DNA of 64,000 bases from Planctomycetota bacterium (GTDB lineage Bacteria; Planctomycetota; Planctomycetia; Pirellulales; Pirellulaceae). Positions 1-8,878 of the stretch are shown in pieces (position 1 is the stretch's first letter; each line of letters starts with the position of its first letter). Both the position numbers and the translations under genes were made by a program. The notes beneath the pieces were generated by a model, which did not search any database, was not told the origin of the DNA, and saw nothing but the letters and a program-made list of their open reading frames with translations. Location: the NCBI GenBank assembly GCA_017303505.1, contig JAFLCP010000025.1:1-64000 (forward strand), in the 5' to 3' direction.

Positions 1-15
1 CAAACGCCACCACAA

Positions 16-492
16 GGTGCCTAGCACCTTATCGAACGCACAGCCGACATTGCTAGCAAACCACCACCAGACCTCAACAGAGTGCCTGGCACCCATTGAG
101 CCCCGAGCCCTGATGCTAGCAAATCCATTTCGATGTAGCGGCCAAGGCGGCAATAGGGTGCTTGGCACCTTGTTGCATGCCTGCCGCATTGCTAGCAAAA
201 CCAAACCCCAATGATTGCTTGGAGCAACACCACAACCAACCGCCTGCAGCGACTATCCGCGTATTTGTAGCGACAGATCTGCCAAGAGTAGAAACTGCGG
301 AGGGCAGGGGAGTGACGTCGAACACCCGACCCACCTAATACAGCAACACTGCACAATCACGCCTTCGATGCTGGCATTTATCTCGCAACCAACCACCCTT
401 CCCAACTCACACTCAACATTAATTTTGCTAGCATTAAAAAGACTTTTCTGCACCCCCTTCTCTCTTATTTTTGCGCCCTCGAATTGCTAGCA
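16..492. repeat. Array of alternating short palindromes (array 1)
   Basis: Two palindromes alternate in non-coding DNA. Type P is GGTGCCTGGCACC or close variants at 16-28, 81-93 and 157-169. Type G is TTGCTAGCAA or TGCTAGCA at 51-58, 114-121, 189-198, 426-433 and 485-492. From 16 to 198 they alternate P-G-P-G-P-G, with starts 30-43 bases apart, while the sequence between them is not conserved. No convincing protein is encoded. The repeats are too short for CRISPR. The array may begin before the left edge. Function is unknown. Confidence 0.8.
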
Positions 493-872
493 TTAAATCA
501 AAGAAGGTGGATTATTTTGGCTGAGGCTGAAAATCTTGATCTTCACCAACCGAAACTATCTGACATAAACTACAATCTGGCCTTAATCGATACAGCTTGC
601 CCGACCCACTTGAACAAAGAGGGGCCTCGAAACAAGAAACACCTTCGAGGTATTTGAGTAGAGGGGTAAACCCCAAAATCCGCCCCCTACCCTTATCGGC
701 GCAAAATGTAACGACTAGGCAAAACAAGCCGTCACGAACCAAGCCCCCTGCCCGCAGACCGAATCTATCGATTAGGCAAAGCTGACCAGCTTAGTACGAA
801 TAGACATTTGCGAAGACAGGCACCCAAACGCAAACATTTTGGGCGTCAACGCGCCCGTGCGGAACGAAACGG
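493..872. other. Non-coding stretch, nothing recognised
   Basis: Short open frames exist here but their translations show no domain, no signal peptide and no coding character. I see no RNA gene. The stretch lies between the palindrome array and the minisatellite in front of the cvpA-like gene, and probably contains that gene's promoter, which I cannot place. Confidence 0.4.
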
Positions 873-951
873 CCTGGACGAGGAGAACCTGGACGGAGTC
901 GGCTTGAACGGGCACGACCTGGACGGAGACAACCGACCTGGATGGAGACAA
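873..951. repeat. 15-bp tandem repeat (minisatellite), five units
   Basis: Units are CCTGGACGAGGAGAA (873-887), CCTGGACGGAGTCGG (888-902), CTTGAACGGGCACGA (903-917), CCTGGACGGAGACAA (918-932) and, after four extra bases, CCTGGATGGAGACAA (937-951). The last unit holds the GGAG (944-947) that is the likely ribosome binding site of the gene starting at 956. Translated on the plus strand it gives pentapeptides of the LDGxx kind and on the minus strand VxxVQ, but neither frame looks like a real gene. Confidence 0.85.
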
Positions 952-955
952 CACT

Positions 956-1645
956 GTGCAGACCTACGATTTGATCATGCTGGCGATCCTTATTGGCGCT
1001 GCGATTTTTGGGGCCATTAAAGGCTTTGCTTGGCAAATCGCCTCCATCGCCTCACTGGCAATCAGTTACGTCGTCGCCTACCGGTACCGCGACCAAGTCG
1101 CCACCTACATCGACGCCGAACCACCCTGGAACTCAATCCTGGCCATGCTCCTGCTTTACGTGGGAACCTCGTTCGCAATTTGGATCGGTTTCCGCGTTTT
1201 CAGCGGCATGATTGACAAAGTGAAATTGAAAGAATTCGATCGCCATTTGGGTGCCATTCTCGGCATGCTCAAGGGATCGATCCTATGCTTACTGATAACG
1301 ATGTTTGGCATGACATTACTGGGCAGCCAGCAGCAGGCTGCAATATGCCAATCGAAGTCTGGTTATTTCATTGCGCAAGTTCTGCAACGAGCCGACGGCG
1401 TACTTCCCAAGGAAGTGAATGATGTCGTGGGTCCTTATCTTGAACAACTAGACAAACAACTTCGCGAAGGTGGCGTTGAGACTCAAGAGAACAGCGAGTC
1501 TTGGGATTCGATGTTGCCAAAAATCAACACAGGGGAAGCAACAAGGGCAGGGGAGTCCAACGGCGCGCCGCCGGCCTCACAACCCTGGAGCCTGACACCT
1601 CCCTGGACACAGGCCCAGCAAAACGACTCGGAACTGAACCGCTAA
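956..1645 (+). CDS. CvpA family membrane protein
   Basis: Protein of 229 residues with a GTG start, placed 8 bases after GGAG at 944-947; an internal ATG at residue 8 is possible. Hydrophobic segments lie at about residues 5-25, 25-45, 60-85 and 100-125, followed by a polar tail from about 150 to the end. The opening, with an acidic turn and IGAAIFGAIKGF, is the typical start of the CvpA (colicin V production) family of small inner-membrane proteins, whose exact function is unsettled. It stands alone, convergent with accA. The Pro/Ser-rich C-terminus after residue 180 is not conserved in the family and is probably disordered. Confidence 0.75.
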   Translation: MQTYDLIMLAILIGAAIFGAIKGFAWQIASIASLAISYVVAYRYRDQVATYIDAEPPWNSILAMLLLYVGTSFAIWIGFRVFSGMIDKVKLKEFDRHLGAILGMLKGSILCLLITMFGMTLLGSQQQAAICQSKSGYFIAQVLQRADGVLPKEVNDVVGPYLEQLDKQLREGGVETQENSESWDSMLPKINTGEATRAGESNGAPPASQPWSLTPPWTQAQQNDSELNR

Positions 1646-2075
1646 GCAACCACAGAAATCGTGAAGCGAACTCCGCTACGAGCCCCCTTCCCATAGCCGC
1701 CCATTTTTCAGCGCCGACTGCTGGCGCAAAAGCGACCACTCAATTTGCGCGCCACTCATCCGCGGCAACATTACGCGCGCCGAAAATCGGCCTCCAAATT
1801 TCGCGTTTACCGAGCGCCGAGAAACAACGACGACATCTGAGCCAAGACGAGCTCCCAAGAAGCTCCTAGCGAGCCTCACAAACCGCGATCCAAACGCCCC
1901 GTACCAGCTCTGACGATTATGCCGACTTCGCTATTTCCCAGGGAAAAAAGCCTACCAAACCGAACATAAGAAACATTATCGGACGTTCGTTTTCGGTATA
2001 AACGGGCTGCAAAAGCTCTGAAAACCGCTCGCCAGCCCGCTGAGATTCGTCGCCAAATTCAAGATCAAAAAACAA
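1646..2075. other. Convergent spacer without a gene
   Basis: This 430-base gap lies between the stop codons of the cvpA-like gene and accA. Overlapping short frames on both strands are Arg/Ser/Ala-rich with no domain. A weak hairpin, GCGCC and GGCGC around a 7-base loop at 1711-1727, lacks a T tract. I see no convincing terminator, RNA or gene. Confidence 0.4.
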
Positions 2076-3065
2076 TCAAGTGGCCGCTGTATCCGCTTCC
2101 AAGAATCGTCCCATCTGTCGGAACTTTTCATATCGCTGCTGAACCAAATCGTCCGCAGGAATTTCGCGCAACTGCGCAAGTGTTCGAGTTAGATAATGCT
2201 TCATCCTCGAAGCCATTTGATGATGGTCGCGATGAGCGCCACCGAGAGGCTCTTCAAGCACATCGTCCACCACGCCGAAGCCTTGCAAATGAGCCGACGT
2301 GAATCGCAACGCCTCGGCCGCCTTCGGCGCAAATTGATGGCTCTTCCACAAAATACCCGCACAACCCTCAGGACTGATTACTGAGTAATAAGAGTACTGA
2401 AGCATCGCGATTCGATCGCCCACCCCAATTCCCAAAGCTCCACCACTCCCACCTTCACCAATCACCACGCAAATGATGGGCGTCCGCAATTGCGACATCA
2501 AATACATGCTCTCCGCAATCACTTGCGCCTGACCACGCTGCTCAGCTCCGACACCCGGATAGGCACCCGGAGTATCGATGAAACAGATGATCGGCAGGCC
2601 ATATTTCTCAGCCATCTTCATCTTACCCATCGCTTTGCGATATCCCTCGGGATGCGCACACCCAAAATGACACGCCGAGCGTTCTTTGTACGTGCGGCCT
2701 TTCTGATGACCAACCACCATCACTTTTTGCTGATCCAACTTCGCAAAGCCAGTCAACATCGCTCGGTCATCGCCGTAGAACTTGTCACCGTGCAATTCCA
2801 CAAACTCATCAAACGCCAAGTTGAGATAGTCGCGCGTGTAGGGACGATCCTTATGGCGCGATACCTGGACGATCTGCCATGGATTCAATTGACCGTAAAT
2901 GCGGCGAGTTTCGTCCGTCCATTGACGGCGCAGTTGTCGCAACTCCTCTTCGACCGTTTCATTCGCTGGCCCTAAACGCTCCAACTCGCGAATCCGACCT
3001 TCGATTGTCAAAATCGGTTCTTCAAACTCCAAACCAGGCGCTGCTGTTACCACTTCACTTGACAT
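2076..3065 (-). CDS. accA: Acetyl-CoA carboxylase carboxyltransferase subunit alpha
   Basis: Protein of 329 residues, the normal AccA length. It forms the carboxyltransferase with AccD and moves carboxyl groups from carboxy-biotin to acetyl-CoA, giving malonyl-CoA for fatty acid synthesis. The N-terminal helical part contains ELERLGPANETVEEEL. The ClpP/crotonase-fold core carries the typical PEGYRKAMGKMKMAEKYG, FIDTPGAYPGVGAEQRGQ and GEGGSGGALGIGVGDRI stretches, the last supplying oxyanion-type glycines. It is the last gene of a minus-strand run, 79 bases after the kinase gene, with ATG at 3065. No accD is nearby. Confidence 0.97.
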   Translation of the reverse strand: MSSEVVTAAPGLEFEEPILTIEGRIRELERLGPANETVEEELRQLRRQWTDETRRIYGQLNPWQIVQVSRHKDRPYTRDYLNLAFDEFVELHGDKFYGDDRAMLTGFAKLDQQKVMVVGHQKGRTYKERSACHFGCAHPEGYRKAMGKMKMAEKYGLPIICFIDTPGAYPGVGAEQRGQAQVIAESMYLMSQLRTPIICVVIGEGGSGGALGIGVGDRIAMLQYSYYSVISPEGCAGILWKSHQFAPKAAEALRFTSAHLQGFGVVDDVLEEPLGGAHRDHHQMASRMKHYLTRTLAQLREIPADDLVQQRYEKFRQMGRFLEADTAAT

Positions 3066-3144
3066 AGGAACCTATTTCTTCACCTTGCGTGTACGTGCTC
3101 TGCTACCAATAAACGGAACTGATTTTGCTTCTATCAATACGAGC

Positions 3145-4041
3145 TTACTGAACCTTGCCACCCGTTGGAAAAGCATCGAAAATCGACTTCTCCGGAATTC
3201 GCGGTGGCTTCTTGAATACCTTGACCCCGCGCAACATTTTCAATGCGTCCCACATACTCTCAATGCGATCTTCGGGCTTCTTAGCCATCATCGAGCGCAC
3301 CATCGTCGCAAACTCCGATGTCACGTTTTCATTCGCGACCACCGGAGATGGAATCGAAGCCGTTAAATGCTTGTTGAGCAAATCATTGGGGTTGTCGCCC
3401 GTAAACGGTGGTTTGCCCGTCACCATCTCGAACATCACACACCCAAAACTATAAACGTCGCTGCGCTGATCGAGATTCTTTCCCAAAATCTGTTCGGGCG
3501 ACATGTAACTTCGCGTACCCTGAATCTTTGCCTTGCCACCAAACAACTTCGCCAAGCCCGTCTTCATCTTGCGGGCAATCGTGAAGTCAATCATCTTCAC
3601 ATCCCCATCGCGCGATACCAGAAAGTTATCCGGCTTGAGATCGCAGTGGACGTAACCTTTGGTGTGCAAAAAATAGACAGCCTCCATCGACTGCTCAATA
3701 ATCTTCTCAAGCATGTAGGCAATCGACTCGGGGCCCTGCCTCAACGCTTGCTTGATATTCAATTCACTAAACAACTCCAGAACGATGTATGGCAACTCAG
3801 TGTCGGTCTGGAACTTGAAGATCTTGATGATATTGGGGTGCGTAAGCTTAGAACCGATCTCGAACTCGTTCTTCAAAAAACTGAGCTCTTCTTTGTCGTC
3901 CTTGTGATCAGGGCGCAAAACCTTCAGCGCAAACCGCTTGCTCGACCCTTCTTCGATCGCTTCCCAAACCTGACAGGAGCTACCGATACGGATCAATCGA
4001 GTCAGACGATATGGGCCGAGAAAGTCGCGTACCTTAGTCAT
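3145..4041 (-). CDS. Hanks-type serine/threonine protein kinase, atypical active site
   Basis: Protein of 298 residues that is only a kinase domain plus a short tail, with no membrane segment, so probably cytosolic. Visible landmarks: ATP-binding Lys40 in FALKVL, catalytic loop HCDLKPDN at 132-139, metal-binding Asp152 in a DFT triplet, SPE at 181-183, and DVYSFGCVMFEMVTGKPPF at 195-213. Several positions deviate. The glycine loop keeps only the middle glycine (Gly20 in IGSSCQV), HRD is HCD, and DFG is DFT. The catalytic Asp134, Asn139 and Lys40 remain, so activity is possible. It lies 76 bases after the glycosyltransferase gene and before accA, in an otherwise housekeeping run. Substrate unknown. 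Confidence 0.9.
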   Translation of the reverse strand: MTKVRDFLGPYRLTRLIRIGSSCQVWEAIEEGSSKRFALKVLRPDHKDDKEELSFLKNEFEIGSKLTHPNIIKIFKFQTDTELPYIVLELFSELNIKQALRQGPESIAYMLEKIIEQSMEAVYFLHTKGYVHCDLKPDNFLVSRDGDVKMIDFTIARKMKTGLAKLFGGKAKIQGTRSYMSPEQILGKNLDQRSDVYSFGCVMFEMVTGKPPFTGDNPNDLLNKHLTASIPSPVVANENVTSEFATMVRSMMAKKPEDRIESMWDALKMLRGVKVFKKPPRIPEKSIFDAFPTGGKVQ

Positions 4042-4117
4042 GTCTTTGGTTATCCCCTAAAACCGTAATTTTAAGTAAACCCGCCGTAGGGATAAAGGTC
4101 GCGCACCCCCTCTGAGC

Positions 4118-5287
4118 CTATTCCGGCCTGTTTTTGGACAAGACTTCCAGATAAATCCCCCTCAAATCCGCCGTCATTTTTTGATGGCGAAACCGGTCAG
4201 TGAACATCTCTCGCCCTGTTTCCCCACACTTTTTGCGGAGGGACTCATTCAAAACTAGCTCACTCAGCCCCCTGCCCACCCCTGCCACATCTTTTGGCGG
4301 CAAAAGAAAGCCTGTTTGGCCACTTAGGACAACTTCCCGTGCCCCATCGACGTCAAAACTCACCACGGGAACTCCCGATATCAACGCCTGTGGCAAAGCT
4401 CGCGCTAATCCTTCACGCAAACTGGTATGAACCAAGATATCCATCGCTCCGAGATATTCGGGAATCCGCTGCGGAGGAACCAAGCCGGCAAAACAAAAGT
4501 GATCCTTTAACCCTTTTCTTTCGATAGAGGCTTCCAGCTCTTTTCGCAGAATCCCATCGCCTACAAACAAGAACTTCACCTGCGGGTTACTGCGAACCAC
4601 TTCACTTGCAGCCTCCACTACGTATTCATGTCCCTTGAGATGAAACAACCTCGCAATTTTGCCAATCACTATCGCATCCTGGGGGATGTTCAACTCATGA
4701 CGGATCTTTGCACGGTGCTGGCTTGCGTGTAAAAATGGCTCAACATCCATGCCGCTATACACGGTTGTAAACTTATCGCGTGATGCTACGTTCTCACCAA
4801 CCATCAGCTCGGTCATTGCATCCGCGACACACACCATTCGGTGGCAACGCTTGGCAGCCCAGCGTTCGCACGCCGCAAAGAACTTGCGCACCACCCACGG
4901 TTGATACGGATGAAAGGGAGCTCCATGCACCGTGTGAATGACTGCAGGAATCTTGAGCTTCCACGCTGCCGCCCTTCCCAACAGCCCACCCTTAGCAGAA
5001 TGTGTATGCACAACATCCGGCTTAAACGTTTTGAACGCTTGGATCAACTCACGATAGGCCAAGCTATCGTCGATTGGCTGAATCGCTCGTCGCAAATGGG
5101 GAATCTCTAAAACAGGCAGCCCCTCTCCCCTCCCCTGCTCTAACAACTTTCCTTCCGGACCACGACTAGGACCGGTCATCAGCAACACATCGTCGGCGTA
5201 CTGCTGAATCAAATCAAGGCAGTTGTAAAGTGTGTTCTCTTGAGCTCCGCCGATGATCATTCGCGTGATAACATGCGCTACTCTCAT
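4118..5287 (-). CDS. GT4 family glycosyltransferase
   Basis: Protein of 389 residues with the GT-B two-domain layout. The N-terminal domain opens MRVAHVITRMIIGGAQ, the usual GT4 glycine loop, and carries HTHSAKGGLLGR at 95-106. The C-terminal domain has GKIARLFHLKGHE at 209-221, FVGDG at 241-245 and the donor-binding REGLARALPQALISGVPVV at 291-309. The family's E-x7-E motif here reads Glu292 with Gln at 300, so the second Glu is replaced. It probably transfers a sugar from a nucleotide sugar during polysaccharide or glycolipid synthesis; donor and acceptor cannot be told. Its ATG overlaps the truA stop by one base, suggesting translational coupling. Confidence 0.88.
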   Translation of the reverse strand: MRVAHVITRMIIGGAQENTLYNCLDLIQQYADDVLLMTGPSRGPEGKLLEQGRGEGLPVLEIPHLRRAIQPIDDSLAYRELIQAFKTFKPDVVHTHSAKGGLLGRAAAWKLKIPAVIHTVHGAPFHPYQPWVVRKFFAACERWAAKRCHRMVCVADAMTELMVGENVASRDKFTTVYSGMDVEPFLHASQHRAKIRHELNIPQDAIVIGKIARLFHLKGHEYVVEAASEVVRSNPQVKFLFVGDGILRKELEASIERKGLKDHFCFAGLVPPQRIPEYLGAMDILVHTSLREGLARALPQALISGVPVVSFDVDGAREVVLSGQTGFLLPPKDVAGVGRGLSELVLNESLRKKCGETGREMFTDRFRHQKMTADLRGIYLEVLSKNRPE

Positions 5288-6060
5288 CAGTAAAGGACCT
5301 CCATCAAACAGAGCCCTGCAGCTGGTGCGGTCTGTCCGGCTGATGACCGATCGCGTTTGGCCAACAACTCATCAATCCATTCAGGCGGGTGCTTGCCATG
5401 GCCTACCTCAACCAATGTCCCGACAATATTGCGCACCATATTGTAAAGGAAGCCATTGGCGCAAACGTTGATTTCTATCACTCGCCCTTCCCACACATCC
5501 GTGGCTTGAATCTCCAAAGTGTGAATGGTTCGGACGGTGTTGTAGCGTGGACTCCCCTGCCCTTGCAGCGATGCGAAGTCATGCGTCCCCACCAAGCGTT
5601 GAGCGGCAGCCCGCATCGCCTCCACATCCAACGTTCGATGAACACACCATTGTAAATGCGCTAAGTGAGGATCAACCACGCGAGAGTTGCGAATCGTATA
5701 GCGATACAACTTGCCAACTGAATCCCGAATCGCATGAAAGCGAAGAGCAGCTTCTTCGGCTCGACGCACGACAATATCTTTAGGCAAGAAACAGTTAAAC
5801 GCCCGAACCCAACGGTCTGCAGGCGCATTCCATCGATTCGTGGAAAAACTGGCGACTTGCCCAAAAGCATGCACACCAGCATCTGTCCGCCCACTCCCGG
5901 CGACGCGCACTTCTTCACCAATAATCTGATGAATGGCCGTTTCGATCTGCCGCTGTACCGACAATGTCTCACCTGGCTGCCACTGCCAGCCCGAGTAACG
6001 GCTGCCATTATAGGCAACCGTTAACTTAAAAGTTCGCAGCGGCTTTGCCTCGTCGGACAT
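5287..6060 (-). CDS. truA: tRNA pseudouridine(38-40) synthase TruA
   Basis: Protein of 257 residues, the usual TruA length. It converts uridines 38-40 of the tRNA anticodon arm to pseudouridine. The catalytic Asp60 lies in GSGRTDAGVHAFGQVASF (55-72). Further family stretches are VAYNGSRYSGWQWQ near the N-terminus, the FHAIRDSVGKLYRY stretch in the middle, and NGFLYNMVRNIVGTLVEVGHG near the C-terminus (given as a landmark of the substrate-binding half). Its ATG overlaps the asd stop codon (TAATG) and its own stop overlaps the glycosyltransferase start, so the three genes are tightly coupled. Confidence 0.97.
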   Translation of the reverse strand: MSDEAKPLRTFKLTVAYNGSRYSGWQWQPGETLSVQRQIETAIHQIIGEEVRVAGSGRTDAGVHAFGQVASFSTNRWNAPADRWVRAFNCFLPKDIVVRRAEEAALRFHAIRDSVGKLYRYTIRNSRVVDPHLAHLQWCVHRTLDVEAMRAAAQRLVGTHDFASLQGQGSPRYNTVRTIHTLEIQATDVWEGRVIEINVCANGFLYNMVRNIVGTLVEVGHGKHPPEWIDELLAKRDRSSAGQTAPAAGLCLMEVLY

Positions 6061-7076
6061 TAGCGAACCAATGCCTCAGCAATTTGCACCGCGTTGGTCG
6101 CTGCACCTTTGCGCAAATTATCGCTGACACACCAGAACACCAACCCACAAGGATCAAACAAATCCTGGCGAATGCGGCCAACAAATACTTCAGGACGATC
6201 AGCGCATGCGACCGGCATCGGATAAGATTTCTTGGACAAGTCATCAACGACAACAATACCCGGTGAACCTTCCCACAGCTTTCGCGCTTCGGCCACAGTG
6301 ATCGGCTTTTTGGTTTGCACCCAAATCATTTCGCTATGACCAATCATCACCGGTACGCGAACGCAAGTTGCTGCGATTTCGATGGTGTTATCACCCAAGA
6401 TCTTATGCGTCTCACGCACCATCTTGATTTCTTCGGAAGTGAAACCAGCTTCTTTTTCTGATCCAATTTGTGGAATCAAATTAAAGGCGATGTTATGGGC
6501 AAACATCGCGGGAGAAAATTCGCTATTGCTAAGCTTGGCCTCGGTGGCCCGACGCAATTCATCGATCGCTGGTAAGCCCGCACCGCTGACTGCTTGGTAA
6601 GAACTAACGACCACTCGCTTCAACCCCACAGCATCGAGCAATGGCTTAAGAGCAACGACCATTTGTGTTGTGCTGCAATTGGGACTGGCAATCAAACCTT
6701 TGTGGTTCTTGATCGCGTCGCGATTCACTTCAGGAATAACCAACGGCACTTCGGGATCCATTCGCCAGTAACCGCTTTCATCCACGACAATCGTCCCAGC
6801 GGCTCGCGCCCACGGCACAAAGTCTCGCGCCACTTCATCAGGCGTACTCGCAATCGCGACATCAACCCCTTGAAACGCGTTAGGCTCAAGCAACTCGACT
6901 TGGATGGGTTTACCTTTGACTTCGACGGTACTCCCGGCGCTGCGAGCTGAAGCCAAGAGCTTCAATTTGTTGTACGGAAAATCTCGTTCCTCCAACTCTC
7001 GCAGCAAGATTCGACCTACAGCACCAGTGGCTCCCACCACTGCCAACGTTTCGATCTTTCCACCCAATTTGGTCAC
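6060..7076 (-). CDS. asd: Aspartate-semialdehyde dehydrogenase
   Basis: Protein of 338 residues. It reduces aspartyl phosphate to aspartate semialdehyde with NADPH, the branch step to lysine/diaminopimelate, methionine and threonine. The NADP-binding motif VVGATGAVGR is at 13-22, the catalytic Cys134 lies in ASPNCSTTQMV, and the second half has SYQAVSGAG and the GHSEMIWV stretch carrying the active-site His. Length and motifs fit the non-fungal bacterial Asd type. It is the first gene of the minus-strand run; the 276 bases upstream (7077-7352) should hold the promoter, though I cannot name the elements. Confidence 0.96.
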   Translation of the reverse strand: MTKLGGKIETLAVVGATGAVGRILLRELEERDFPYNKLKLLASARSAGSTVEVKGKPIQVELLEPNAFQGVDVAIASTPDEVARDFVPWARAAGTIVVDESGYWRMDPEVPLVIPEVNRDAIKNHKGLIASPNCSTTQMVVALKPLLDAVGLKRVVVSSYQAVSGAGLPAIDELRRATEAKLSNSEFSPAMFAHNIAFNLIPQIGSEKEAGFTSEEIKMVRETHKILGDNTIEIAATCVRVPVMIGHSEMIWVQTKKPITVAEARKLWEGSPGIVVVDDLSKKSYPMPVACADRPEVFVGRIRQDLFDPCGLVFWCVSDNLRKGAATNAVQIAEALVR

Positions 7077-7352
7077 TTCTTTTCGCCTTGAATAAACACT
7101 AACCCATGAAACGGTAGAACGGGCTTTGTTCGCAATCTGAACTGCCGGCGTTACAGATCACGTTACGCTCAAATATTGTGCAAACGAACAACTCTTCTGA
7201 ACAGTCCAACTCGCCCCCCTACCCTACCCTGTTGGGTAAATGACTGGGGATTCCACTTCCGAGTTCGGCGTCGCCCTGGAGAAAAATTCGACTTTCGGCG
7301 AAGAACCGAATCAAATTGAGAAAGTTGTTTCGCTAATGGTTGCGACTACTTT

Positions 7353-8510
7353 TTACCTCGTCCTTGCGTCGGGCTGTCGGGTCAGATGCAGGGGTGAAGC
7401 GGGCAAATAACTGGATGTTTCATCCTGAATGGCCTCCACAGTCTCCCGTACTTCATACTGGAACAACTCAGGCTCTAGTGACACTGGGGTGGAAACCTCA
7501 AAAAACTCGACAACCGTCAACTGCTCCCAAGTGGCGTTTCCCTCCGCTTCTTTCCGCCTGAAATACTCGATTCGATAAGGAAAAAACGGAAATTGCTCGG
7601 TTCGTCCCAGCGCTAACCGCACCCGTTGGGGGAGTAATCCAGTTTTCGATTCACTTAACATCGCCTGATCGATGGGGGCTCGCGCTGAGGGAACGGGAGC
7701 TTGCCGACGAATCTCACCGGTCAAAAGCCAGACCGGCTGTTGGTCGATTTTGGTGGGAACAGCCGATTCCCAGTCGTAACGGTGGTACAAGCTTCTGAGA
7801 AGTTCCGCCTGCCCCCCAACAGCTAACTCCATAGCTAGTAAGGGGTTAGCTAAATCGCTTTCCCGGACGGATCCAATCCTTTCTCGAATTGGATCCAAAT
7901 CGACGCGCTTGACTTGGATTTTTTCTTCAACCTGCTGGCTGGTCCACAAAAGTCGACCGTCGCTGATTTGTAGGTAATTGGTTACCGCGTCCGCAGCGGC
8001 GAATCGCATTTGCCATTTGAGCTTGTTGCTCCCCTTCCCGGCATGGCAATAAGACCCCACGCCAACGAGCTCCTTTCCGTACATGCTGATACGTTGACGA
8101 ACACGACTGGCAACGGGGTCTCCCCAAACCGCTTGCCAAATGGCACGTCGAACAACCGCCTCTGGATCGACGGCATCTTGGCTATTGGGCATCCCGGTTG
8201 GGGAAGGTGAGCCTAATTGCGCGCTTGAATTTGCAGGGCCGTCCGTGGCGGGCATGTCGGTAGCCGCTCCCGGCAGAGAGACACTTGGCACCGAGACATT
8301 TGGCGCTGTAGTGGATGGGCTGCTCTGGGGAGAGCCGTTAGCGGAATTTATGGGCTGTTCGCCAATTCCTTCGATGTTGGGCCGCTGAGGAGGCTGAGCA
8401 TGCAGCTGGACACCAACCCCCGAAAGAAGTAGACACACCACTCCAAATGCACTCAGCAGGGGTGCCGAGCCATACTTTCGGGTTATTCCAATGATGCCAA
8501 TTGAAGTCAT
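7353..8510 (-). CDS. Secreted protein, possibly LolA-like fold
   Basis: Protein of 385 residues. A hydrophobic stretch at about 18-36 ending in LHAQ at 36-39 reads as a Sec signal peptide. A low-complexity Ser/Pro/Asn linker follows to about residue 110. From about 120 the chain alternates short strands (GVGSYCHAGKGSNKLKWQM, NYLQISDGRLLWTSQQV, WLLTGEI, then a segment on conversion of charge-rich strands), resembling the open beta-sheet of LolA/LolB-type lipoprotein carriers. That resemblance is impression only, from the pattern of reporting the state of a bound layer (ISDGRLLWT). No catalytic motif is visible. It is divergent from the exported-protein operon at 8879. Confidence 0.6.
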   Translation of the reverse strand: MTSIGIIGITRKYGSAPLLSAFGVVCLLLSGVGVQLHAQPPQRPNIEGIGEQPINSANGSPQSSPSTTAPNVSVPSVSLPGAATDMPATDGPANSSAQLGSPSPTGMPNSQDAVDPEAVVRRAIWQAVWGDPVASRVRQRISMYGKELVGVGSYCHAGKGSNKLKWQMRFAAADAVTNYLQISDGRLLWTSQQVEEKIQVKRVDLDPIRERIGSVRESDLANPLLAMELAVGGQAELLRSLYHRYDWESAVPTKIDQQPVWLLTGEIRRQAPVPSARAPIDQAMLSESKTGLLPQRVRLALGRTEQFPFFPYRIEYFRRKEAEGNATWEQLTVVEFFEVSTPVSLEPELFQYEVRETVEAIQDETSSYLPASPLHLTRQPDARTR

Positions 8511-8878
8511 GAGGCCGGTTATGCGGGTTTTATCAAAGAATCGACCTGAATTAGGCCGAAGCTAGTGTCAAGCATTTCATGGTTGCGCCGTCGCCGTTCC
8601 AACGCCTCTGGTATGTGAGCTGGAGTTTGGACGACTGCGGGATTGTAGAAGGCAGTTCCGATTCGCGTCCAGATGAATCTCTGGTCGAGAGTTGGCGAAA
8701 GCTGCGTTGAAAAAGCTGCAATGAAATCTGCGAAATCCAAGTTCGAGCTGTTAGCGGGGCTGGTGGCAACACCAAACGGGAGCAGTCCGACAAAGATGGT
8801 TAATACTATTTTTTTGAGCCGCGGCGAGTTTGCAGCGCCAAACTATAGCGTTGCTCGCCATGTCATGAGGGGGAAAGC
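8511..8878. other. Divergent intergenic region
   Basis: This 368-base gap separates the secreted-protein gene (minus) from the lipoprotein gene (plus) and must hold both promoters. Two overlapping minus-strand frames of 73 and 80 codons lack recognisable features, so I do not call them genes. GAGGGGG at 8868-8874 is the likely ribosome binding site for the ATG at 8879. Confidence 0.4.
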
